This document shows, in pieces, positions 1 through 5,004 of a stretch of DNA of 5,032 nucleotides. Position 1 is the stretch's first letter; the number at the start of each line of letters is the position of its first letter. A program made the position numbers and the translations under genes. Location of the stretch: assembly GCA_016935935.1 (NCBI GenBank), contig JAFGPZ010000101.1, positions 1-5,032 on the forward strand, written 5' to 3'. This DNA is from Deltaproteobacteria bacterium. Its GTDB lineage: Bacteria; Desulfobacterota; Syntrophia; Syntrophales; UBA2210. Below the pieces are notes generated by a model, which was given only the letters and a program-made list of their open reading frames with translations, was not told the DNA's origin and did no database searches.

Positions 1-206
1 GATCGTTAGAATAACCGGCGTCTTTACAAACAACCAGATTCTTACCGGCATCTGCCTCATCAAAGGTTTGAAGACTGGTTTCATTGGTAATAACTATGTC
101 AAAGGGAAGGCGGTTTCTAATTTCAACTTGTTTATAAAAAAGTGTGATCGCCTGAGTTTGAGGTTAATCCGAGTTTACTAAAAACCTTCTCCGCCTTATC
201 CTTTTG
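1..206 (-). pseudogene. RelB/DinJ-family antitoxin remnant: N-terminus missing, frameshifted, cut by window edge
   Basis: Reading leftward from 206, one frame gives KDKAEKVFSKLGLT and then runs off into a stop. The frame that opens at 160 continues QTQAITLFYKQVEIRNRLPF, then DIVITNETSLQTF and EADAGKNLVVCKDA, to the window edge. Joined by skipping one base near 161, these resemble the middle and C-terminal parts of RelB/DinJ antitoxins, which typically show '(E)LKDxAEKVFxKLGLT..QAI.LFYxQV...LPFD..IPNET...AGKNLV'. Family members are DNA-binding antitoxins that neutralise RelE/YafQ-type mRNA interferases. The usual first 15-20 residues (the ribbon of the ribbon-helix-helix) are absent, and no ATG, GTG or TTG start is available in either frame. 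The homology begins about 10 bases from the tRNA 3' end. The partner toxin, if any, would lie off the left edge. The family call rests on remembered pattern and is fairly secure; a sequencing error could explain the frameshift but not the missing N-terminus. Confidence 0.7.
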
Positions 207-216
207 ATATAATTGA

Positions 217-291
217 TGGTAGTCCCACGGGGAATCGAACCCCGGTTTCCGGCGTGAGAGGCCAGCGTCCTAACCGCTAGACGATGGGACC
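217..291 (-). tRNA. tRNA-Glu (anticodon CUC)
   Basis: The minus strand folds into a complete cloverleaf of 75 nt including an encoded CCA at 219-217. The acceptor arm is GGTCCCA/TGGGACT, with a G-U first pair. T8 and C9 follow, then a D-arm GTCTAGCGGTTAGGAC. The anticodon stem CTGGC/GCCGG has loop CTCTCAC, placing the anticodon CUC at 258-256. After a short variable loop, the T-arm is CGGGG-TTCGAAT-CCCCG. The layout matches bacterial tRNA-Glu position by position. CUC reads GAG codons; a UUC isoacceptor must exist elsewhere to read GAA. The enzyme that charges it, GluRS, is encoded about 1.2 kb upstream on the same strand. The 3' end directly abuts a truncated antitoxin gene. Confidence 0.97.
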
Positions 292-312
292 ATTATTGGC
301 AGATTGGATATT

Positions 313-342
313 TGTATGTCGCGATACAGTTGTCTCTGTCCA
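313..342 (-). promoter_or_regulatory. candidate promoter of tRNA-Glu
   Basis: On the minus strand a TGGACA (-35-like, 5/6) at 342-337 is followed after 18 bases by CATACA at 318-313, a poor -10 match (3/6). This would start transcription near 305, giving a leader of about 14 nt before the mature tRNA. A perfect TTGACA also occurs at 410-405, just past the stop of the GGDEF gene, but has only a weak -10 (TAATCC) 17 bases on. Either could serve, or the tRNA may be read through from upstream genes. Confidence 0.3.
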
Positions 343-413
343 CCGTTAAACTGTCGCATCCAAACCCGTTTTGAAGGGTAGGGATTAGTCAATTAATCGA
401 GAAATGTCAAGTT

Positions 414-1343
414 CTAATTTCCGGGAGATGTCCTGACAAGGCCTCTGCCCGAGTTCTTTGCTTCGTACAATAATCTGTCTGCTTCCTTCAGCAGGTCAGT
501 CATTCCCTTCCTGTAACCTGCGACACCGCAACTTATCGTGATCCTGTCTAAGGGAAGCTTTTCCATGCCATCGATGGTGTAAGTGGAAACGATTTTAGAC
601 AGTTTGTTCGCCACAGATACGGCGGCCTGTGTATCGCACTCTGGAAGGACGATGGCAAACTCATCACCTCCATAGCGAAAAGGGAGATCGATATTGCGAA
701 TATTCCCTCGAAATGACTTGCTTATTTCCTTCAGTAAAAAGTCACCTGCCTGGTGGCCAAGGATATCATTATACTGTTTGAACTCGTCTATATCCATCAT
801 TATCAGCGCCAGTTCGTGTCCGTAACGCTGAGAACGATCAATCTCCTCGCCAAGGCGTAAGTCAAAGTGGCGGCGATTGTAGAGGCCCGTCAAATCGTCT
901 ATGGTAGAAAGCTCGGACAGTTCAATGTTTGAGGCAATCAATTTTTTAGAATATTCATTAAGCCGACTCATCTTTTCCTGAAGTTCGGTATGTAATTCCT
1001 CGAAGGTCTCGCGAATGATTATGATTTCGCTTGTTTCTTCTCTCGAATCTATCTCGTCACCAGGAATAACACCCGACTTCAACTTGATTTCCTTAGTCAG
1101 ATTCTCCAGCGACCTCATCCAGTTAAACAACATAAAAAAACTGATGGAAGGAAGCAGGAGCATAATCCAGATACTGAAGGTAAATGCCGGTCTCAGTTTG
1201 TCTATCTGCTCGTAATTAAGGTGCGGCAGCACATAATTGATGCCGATAAAGATAATAATCAATATGGGGAGAAGAGAAGATAAAGCAAAGATCAGAAAGA
1301 TCAGCTTTCTGAATTTCTCCCGGTCCAAGGATTTAAATTTCAC
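414..1343 (-). CDS. membrane-bound diguanylate cyclase (GGDEF domain)
   Basis: Predicted to make cyclic di-GMP from two GTP at the inner membrane. Numbered from the GTG at 1343 (309 aa): a short basic N-terminus; a hydrophobic segment at about 14-39; a loop of only some 15 residues; a second hydrophobic segment at about 55-75; a charged, heptad-like linker at about 100-147; then the GGDEF domain from DDLTGLYNRR (149-158) to the C-terminus. The metal-binding MMDIDEFK (182-189) and an unmodified GGDEF (225-229) are present, so the domain should be active. RNID (216-219), five residues ahead of GGDEF, is a proper RxxD inhibitory site, implying product feedback. No EAL, PAS or large periplasmic sensor is present, so the input signal is unclear. 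The GTG start is preferred because AAGGGAGGAG lies just upstream. The frame is also open to a TTG at 1412 and ATGs at 1400, 1391 and 1358, none with a clear ribosome site. It lies 165 bases downstream of gltX and could be partly co-transcribed with it. Confidence 0.9.
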   Translation of the reverse strand: MKFKSLDREKFRKLIFLIFALSSLLPILIIIFIGINYVLPHLNYEQIDKLRPAFTFSIWIMLLLPSISFFMLFNWMRSLENLTKEIKLKSGVIPGDEIDSREETSEIIIIRETFEELHTELQEKMSRLNEYSKKLIASNIELSELSTIDDLTGLYNRRHFDLRLGEEIDRSQRYGHELALIMMDIDEFKQYNDILGHQAGDFLLKEISKSFRGNIRNIDLPFRYGGDEFAIVLPECDTQAAVSVANKLSKIVSTYTIDGMEKLPLDRITISCGVAGYRKGMTDLLKEADRLLYEAKNSGRGLVRTSPGN

Positions 1344-1345
1344 GA

Positions 1346-1355
1346 CTCCTCCCTT
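1346..1355 (-). promoter_or_regulatory. strong Shine-Dalgarno that decides the GGDEF gene start
   Basis: The minus strand reads AAGGGAGGAG and then TC before the GTG at 1343. The GGAGG core ends four bases before GTG. This is by far the best ribosome-binding match upstream of any in-frame start of the GGDEF gene. It sits inside the longer open frame, so a start at 1412, 1400 or 1358 would place it within the coding region. Immediately upstream is a short tandem repeat (8-mer GATCTGAT twice, 1372-1355). Confidence 0.6.
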
Positions 1356-1432
1356 CATCAGATCATCAGATCGGAAGACACTGCTAATCATTCGACTCAT
1401 CAACAAAGGCAACGCTCATATCTTTGCCCGGT

Positions 1433-1460
1433 AACATAGAGATAACTGAGAGCCTATGTT
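1433..1460. repeat. inverted repeat in the gltX-GGDEF spacer
   Basis: AACATAG (1433-1439) and CTATGTT (1454-1460) form a perfect 7-bp inverted repeat around a 14-base centre. It lies about 90 bases before the GGDEF start codon and is immediately followed by two direct copies of TCAGAGT (1460-1466 and 1475-1481), spaced 15 bases apart. It could be an operator or a weak leader hairpin. There is no T-tract on the minus strand, so it does not look like a terminator for gltX. Confidence 0.3.
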
Positions 1461-1508
1461 CAGAGTTTCCCGTATCAGAGTCTTGTGACTGAAAATCCGG
1501 AAAAGATT

Positions 1509-2906
1509 TTAATTTTTTTCAATATAATCGATTGCCCTTTCAATCCTGGCGATCACCTTTTGTCTGCCCAGTGTTATCATAACTTCATCAATTCCGGGGC
1601 TCACTGCCCTGCCGGTAAGGGCAACTCTCAGCGGCTGTGCAATAAATTTGAGTTTTGTCTGCCTTTTATCGGCCATGTTTCTCAAGAAGGACTCGATTCC
1701 CGCCCTTGTGTATTCTTCAAGTGACGGCAATTCTTCAGCAACGGCCTTGAGATGTCTGCCATACTCTGTTTTGAGAAAGCTCATCGCCGCCTTTTCTTCA
1801 TATTCGATTTCGTCCTGAAAGTAGAAGGCTCCCGCTTCGGCCATCTCCACCAGTGTCTTTGATCTGTTTTTCAGGTCATCTGCCACATGTTTCAGGGTCT
1901 CCATGTCGGTGACAGGCAGACCTATTTTTTCTAAGACAGGAAGTATCTCTCCGGCCAGTCTCTCTGAATCGCTTTTCTGTATGTAGTGCTGATTTAACCA
2001 GAGCAATTTTTCAGGATTGAATACTGCCGCTGATTTCCCGACGGTGTCGAGGTCGAAAAGATCTATCATCTCGTCCAGTGTAAAGATTTCCTGATCTCCG
2101 TGAGACCAGCTGAGCCGTACGAGATAGTTTACCAGTGCCTCAGGCAGATAGCCCATATCCCTATACGCCATAACGGAAGTAGCGCCATGACGCTTACTCA
2201 GCCTTGCCTTGTCACTTCCGAGAATCATTGAAAAATGTCCGAATTCGGGGACATTGTATCCGAGCGCTTCATAGAGGAGTATCTGCTTCGGCGTGTTATT
2301 CAGATGGTCATCTCCCCTCAGAACGTGAGTAATGTTCATCTCGGCGTCATCAACGACAACTGCGAAGTTGTATGTGGGGTATCCGTCACTCTTCTCGATA
2401 ACAAGGTCATCGAGCTCACTATTATCAAAAATTACAGGACCTTTGATAAGATCATTGACTGTGGTAATTCCCGTCTGGGGGCACTTGAATCTTACCACCG
2501 AGCCTGGAGTCGGTGGAAGATTCTTATTACGGCAGGTACCGTCGTACTTGGGTTTCCTCCCCGCCCTCGATGCCCTTTTCCTCATTTCTTCCAGCGCATC
2601 GGGTGTGCATACGCATCTATACGCCTTGCCGTTAGTGATTAGCTGCTCAACCTGTTTTTTGTGGAGTTCAACTCTTTCAGCCTGGAAGAACGGACCTTCA
2701 TCACAATCTAAGCCCAGCCAATCCATTGCGTCCAGAATAGCCTGCGTAGATTCTTCCGTCGATCTAATCTGATCTGTATCTTCTACTCTCAGTATAAACC
2801 GGCCGCCGTGGTGTTTCGCGAAAAGCCAGTTGAAGAGGGCCGTCCTGGCCCCTCCGATATGTAAAAATCCAGTTGGTGATGGAGCGAATCTCGTTCTGAC
2901 AGTCAA
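1509..2906 (-). CDS. gltX: glutamyl-tRNA synthetase (GluRS)
   Basis: Class I aminoacyl-tRNA synthetase attaching glutamate to tRNA-Glu in the cytoplasm. The 465-aa length is typical of bacterial GluRS. The N-terminus TRFAPSPTGFLHIGGARTA holds the HIGH-type signature HIGG (16-19); RVEDTD is at 40-45; the KMSKS-type loop is RLSKR (235-239) followed by HGA. Zinc-site residues C98, C100, Y121 and C125 fall at the same numbers as in the E. coli enzyme; the residue at 127, His in E. coli, is Asn here. The C-terminal third is the helical anticodon-binding region, including PLRVALTGRAVSPG (426-439). The start is TTG at 2906: it aligns with the family N-terminus and has GGAAGGG about ten bases upstream. 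Whether the enzyme is discriminating or also charges tRNA-Gln cannot be told from the sequence alone. A sigma-70 promoter lies directly upstream, and its tRNA-Glu substrate is encoded nearby on the same strand. No clear terminator follows the stop. Confidence 0.98.
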   Translation of the reverse strand: MTVRTRFAPSPTGFLHIGGARTALFNWLFAKHHGGRFILRVEDTDQIRSTEESTQAILDAMDWLGLDCDEGPFFQAERVELHKKQVEQLITNGKAYRCVCTPDALEEMRKRASRAGRKPKYDGTCRNKNLPPTPGSVVRFKCPQTGITTVNDLIKGPVIFDNSELDDLVIEKSDGYPTYNFAVVVDDAEMNITHVLRGDDHLNNTPKQILLYEALGYNVPEFGHFSMILGSDKARLSKRHGATSVMAYRDMGYLPEALVNYLVRLSWSHGDQEIFTLDEMIDLFDLDTVGKSAAVFNPEKLLWLNQHYIQKSDSERLAGEILPVLEKIGLPVTDMETLKHVADDLKNRSKTLVEMAEAGAFYFQDEIEYEEKAAMSFLKTEYGRHLKAVAEELPSLEEYTRAGIESFLRNMADKRQTKLKFIAQPLRVALTGRAVSPGIDEVMITLGRQKVIARIERAIDYIEKN

Positions 2907-2938
2907 GTTCTGTTTTCCCTTCCAAATAAATTAAACTA

Positions 2939-2967
2939 CTTATATGGACATAAGATACCTTTGTCAA
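2939..2967 (-). promoter_or_regulatory. sigma-70 promoter of gltX
   Basis: The minus strand carries a perfect -35 TTGACA at 2967-2962, a 17-base spacer and a -10 TATAAG (5/6) at 2944-2939. Transcription would start near 2931, leaving a leader of about 25 nt that contains the GGAAGGG ribosome site ahead of the TTG start codon. The leader is too short for an attenuator or T-box. Confidence 0.8.
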
Positions 2968-3070
2968 GATAGATCTAAATTTACCTGGGAGGTTCCTGCT
3001 TGAAATTATCATGATACCGACAGGTAGGAATCGATGGTCACTCTTGCGCAACCCAGGGGTCATAGTCGTG

Positions 3071-3098
3071 TTCCAGTTAAGACAAAAAAGTCCTGGAA
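3071..3098. repeat. inverted repeat in the divergent gltX-yceD intergenic region
   Basis: TTCCAG (3071-3076) pairs with CTGGAA (3093-3098), and inside them GAC (3081-3083) pairs with GTC (3090-3092) around a loop of six A. TTAA forms a one-sided bulge. It lies just upstream of the TTGACA that may drive yceD and is not followed by a T-tract on either strand. A regulatory site is more plausible than a terminator. A 10-bp palindrome, TATCATGATA, lies at 3007-3016 in the same region. The rest of 2968-3110 shows no gene I can recognise. Confidence 0.35.
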
Positions 3099-3110
3099 GG
3101 CAAAAATTAC

Positions 3111-3140
3111 TTGACATAAGAGCCGTTTTATAATTATCTG
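3111..3140 (+). promoter_or_regulatory. candidate promoter of the yceD-rpmF-fabD operon
   Basis: A perfect TTGACA lies at 3111-3116. The nearest good -10, TATAAT at 3129-3134, is only 12 bases away, too close for a normal pairing. TATCTG at 3135-3140 has an 18-base spacer but matches only half the consensus. Another TATAAT at 3158-3163 lacks a -35 and would start transcription almost on the start codon. A promoter is expected here because gltX is divergent, but its exact -10 is uncertain. Confidence 0.4.
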
Positions 3141-3174
3141 CTCCATTCACATAATATTATAATCGGGACAGGTT

Positions 3175-3717
3175 TTGCAGGTAAGACTTTCTAATATCCC
3201 GGATGACGGCCTGAATCTCCGTTTTTCCAGAGGAGGCGACTGGTTTTTCAAGCTGTTAAGCCGGAAAGACAGGTGTGATTTTTCTCTGGATCGGATCGAC
3301 ATCAACTGTCAATTAAATAAAATCCGTGAAAAGGTGGACGTCAAAGGCGAAATTGTTACAGAATTCGACTTGGAGTGCTGCAGGTGTCTCGATAGATTCA
3401 AGCTTCCCGTGAAGGTAGAGTTCGAATACACTTTTTCTCCCGATCCAGGTTGTTTCGATGAAGATCTGGAGCTGAGTCATGAAGAACTCGGTATGAATTA
3501 CTACAGTGACAGCACCATAGATATAGATGACATAATCGTTGAACAGATTATCCTTCAGGTTCCGATCAGCCCGCTCTGTAAGGAATCCTGTAAGGGGCTG
3601 TGCAAGATTTGCGGTATTAATCTGAACGTAGTAGAATGCGGTCATAAGGTGGAGACGAAGGAAAACGCCTTCGCTAAATTGAAAGACTTCAAAATTGAGA
3701 AAGGAATGAAACAATAA
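3175..3717 (+). CDS. yceD: DUF177/YceD family protein, 23S rRNA accumulation protein
   Basis: Small cytoplasmic protein (180 aa) of the DUF177 family. Family members have been linked to 23S rRNA accumulation and large-subunit assembly, and are classically encoded just before rpmF. Family hallmarks seen here are CxxC in LECCRCLDRF (C68, C71) and the C-terminal cluster CKESCKGLCKICGINLN (C135, C139, C143, C146), with the conserved GLCxxCGxNLN core. These probably bind a metal. The middle is acidic (DIDDI around 116-120). The start is TTG at 3175, the only start codon after the in-frame stop at 3160-3162, with GGGA six bases upstream, so initiation may be weak. The stop is one base before rpmF, indicating co-transcription and probable translational coupling. 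The family call is secure; the molecular role is known only in outline. Confidence 0.9.
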   Translation: MQVRLSNIPDDGLNLRFSRGGDWFFKLLSRKDRCDFSLDRIDINCQLNKIREKVDVKGEIVTEFDLECCRCLDRFKLPVKVEFEYTFSPDPGCFDEDLELSHEELGMNYYSDSTIDIDDIIVEQIILQVPISPLCKESCKGLCKICGINLNVVECGHKVETKENAFAKLKDFKIEKGMKQ

Positions 3718-3718
3718 A

Positions 3719-3904
3719 ATGCCAAATCCAGTTAAGAGACATTCGAAAGCAAGAAGAAATAGGAGAAGAGCCCACGATGCTCTCACTCCTCCCACAATAT
3801 CCATCTGCCCGCAGTGCAAAGAACCGAAAATGCCCCACCGCGCATGCCCTCATTGTGGAACATATAAGGGGCGGGAAGTTATGCCTGTTGAAAAGATATC
3901 CTGA
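3719..3904 (+). CDS. rpmF: 50S ribosomal protein L32 (bL32), zinc-binding form
   Basis: Structural protein of the large ribosomal subunit; 61 aa is normal for bL32. The N-terminus MPNPVKRHSKARRNRRRAHD is the typical basic, RNA-binding tail. The zinc ribbon is complete, with C30-x2-C33 in CPQCKEP and C43-x2-C46 in CPHCGTYKGREV. This is therefore the 'C+' type that needs zinc, not a zinc-independent paralogue. The ATG lies one base after the yceD stop. The purine-rich AAAGGA within the last yceD codons is some 13 bases away, so translation may depend on coupling to yceD. It is followed by a 105-base gap and fabD, rather than by plsX and fabH as in many bacteria. Confidence 0.97.
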   Translation: MPNPVKRHSKARRNRRRAHDALTPPTISICPQCKEPKMPHRACPHCGTYKGREVMPVEKIS

Positions 3905-4013
3905 CTCCCGCGAACGATATGAGAGCTGGGTGAATGAGTCTTATCTAAGAAAAGCGGTTGAATTATCTCAACTTACCAGGCTCTACAATCAACAGAAAGC
4001 AGTGAAGAGATGA
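3888..4013 (+). CDS. possible small ORF coupling rpmF to fabD (uncertain)
   Basis: In the frame +1 relative to rpmF there is an open stretch from within the last rpmF codons to a TGA at 4011-4013 that overlaps the fabD ATG (ATGA). From a TTG at 3888, with GGGAAG about ten bases upstream, it would encode 41 residues. From a GTG at 3930 it would encode 27, ending VELSQLTRLYNQQKAVKR. The peptide is polar, charged and helix-prone, with no family I recognise. In favour: the ATGA overlap and the weak ribosome site of fabD itself, which would benefit from coupling. Against: very short length, non-ATG starts and overlap with the rpmF end. It may equally be untranslated spacer left after loss of plsX and fabH. 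Confidence 0.2.
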   Translation: MKRYPDSRERYESWVNESYLRKAVELSQLTRLYNQQKAVKR

Positions 4014-4948
4014 GTATAGTGGGACTTGTTTTCCCAGGGCAGGGTTCTCAGTATGTCGGCATGGGGTGGGAGTTATATCAGAATTTCAAAGCCGTGAGAG
4101 ATATATTTTCGGAGTGCGACGAAGTTCTTCATCAGGACATTTCCCGGCTTTGCTTTGAAGGGCCTGGAGAAGAACTTGACATGACGGAAAACACTCAGGT
4201 CGCCGTGCTTACAGTCGATGTGGCCATATACGGGATATTCAATAATGAGACCGGGATAACGCCGTCTGTCATGGCTGGCCATAGCCTTGGAGAATATAGC
4301 GCTCTGACGGCCGCCGGGGCTATTGCCTTTGCCGATGCCCTTCCCCTTGTCAAAGCCAGGGGAAGATATCATCAGGAAGCGGTACCGAAAGGTGAAGGCT
4401 CTATGGCTGCAATTGTGGGCCTCGGAAGAGAGAAAGTAGAGGAAATCTGCCGGGAGATCAGTGGCGGAGGGGCCATCGTTGAAGTGGCAAACATCAACGG
4501 ATCCGAGCAGTTTGTGATTTCAGGGCATACTAAGTCTGTCAATGAGGCCATATCTAAAGCTAAAGAGGCAAAGGCGAAATTAGCTGTTAGCCTTCCCATA
4601 AGTGTTCCATGTCATTGCAGCCTCTTGAGAGGCGCCGCGGAAAGACTTGGCGGCGATCTTGATTACATCAAAATAGAAGATTGCGGTGTGAAGGTGATTC
4701 CTAATGTAGATCCTGAGTTACTGCATAACAGAGAAAACACGAAGGAACTGTTAAAAAGACAGATAATCTCTCCTGTAAGATGGAAAGAAACTATAGAAAA
4801 AATGGTCTATATGGGTGTCGATACTATAGTCGAACTGGGACCGAAGAAAGTACTTTCGGGCCTTATAAAGAGAATTGACAAAAATGTCAAAATCCTGAAT
4901 ATAGAAGACATGGCGTCATTTGAAAAAACTGTCCTGTCGTTGAACTGA
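4010..4948 (+). CDS. fabD: malonyl-CoA:acyl-carrier-protein transacylase (FabD)
   Basis: Moves malonyl from CoA to acyl-carrier protein, supplying the extender unit for type II fatty-acid synthesis in the cytoplasm. The protein is full length at 312 aa. The N-terminal FPGQGSQYVGMG (8-19) is the oxyanion-hole loop with Q11. The nucleophile elbow AGHSLGEYSAL (89-99) puts the catalytic Ser at 92, as in E. coli. R117 follows in KARGR and should bind the malonyl carboxylate. VPCHCSLL (199-206) provides the catalytic His at 202. ELGPKKVLSGLIKRI (275-289) is the usual C-terminal motif. The ATG at 4010 fits the family start, but only GAAGAG directly abuts it, a poor ribosome site. It is the third clear gene of the yceD-rpmF operon. 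The usual partners plsX, fabH and fabG are not next to it within the window; downstream lies intergenic DNA with a repeat. Confidence 0.97.
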   Translation: MSIVGLVFPGQGSQYVGMGWELYQNFKAVRDIFSECDEVLHQDISRLCFEGPGEELDMTENTQVAVLTVDVAIYGIFNNETGITPSVMAGHSLGEYSALTAAGAIAFADALPLVKARGRYHQEAVPKGEGSMAAIVGLGREKVEEICREISGGGAIVEVANINGSEQFVISGHTKSVNEAISKAKEAKAKLAVSLPISVPCHCSLLRGAAERLGGDLDYIKIEDCGVKVIPNVDPELLHNRENTKELLKRQIISPVRWKETIEKMVYMGVDTIVELGPKKVLSGLIKRIDKNVKILNIEDMASFEKTVLSLN

Positions 4949-5004
4949 GCAGTGAATCATCCTGTCAATTTGTGTGATGGGAGCTTTGTATAATTGCCAA
5001 TCAG

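Noticed and set aside
160..216. Rho-independent terminator after tRNA-Glu
   Set aside because: There is a run of five T on the minus strand but no GC-rich stem in front of it.
1413..1508. A cyclic di-GMP (GEMM-type) riboswitch ahead of the cyclase gene
   Set aside because: The conserved GEMM core segments and tetraloop-receptor pattern are not present; only a simple inverted repeat is seen.
1490..1519. AAAATC/GATTTT hairpin followed by a T-run on the plus strand after gltX
   Set aside because: The stem is short and AT-rich, the T-run is on the wrong strand for gltX, and no plus-strand gene ends here.
2235..2772. Two open frames antisense to gltX
   Set aside because: They are by-products of gltX codon use; gltX itself is unambiguous across this stretch.
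2764..3150. Open frame of 128 codons on the minus strand across the gltX promoter
   Set aside because: It overlaps the gltX start in another frame, contains the clear gltX promoter, and its translation shows no recognisable family or domain.
3313..3819. Long open frame antisense to yceD and rpmF
   Set aside because: It is the complement of two secure genes and shows no family features of its own.
3777..3887. Longer version of the small gap ORF, starting at the ATG at 3777 inside rpmF
   Set aside because: This part lies wholly within rpmF in another frame. L32 is clearly the real product, so only the tail beyond about 3888 merits consideration.
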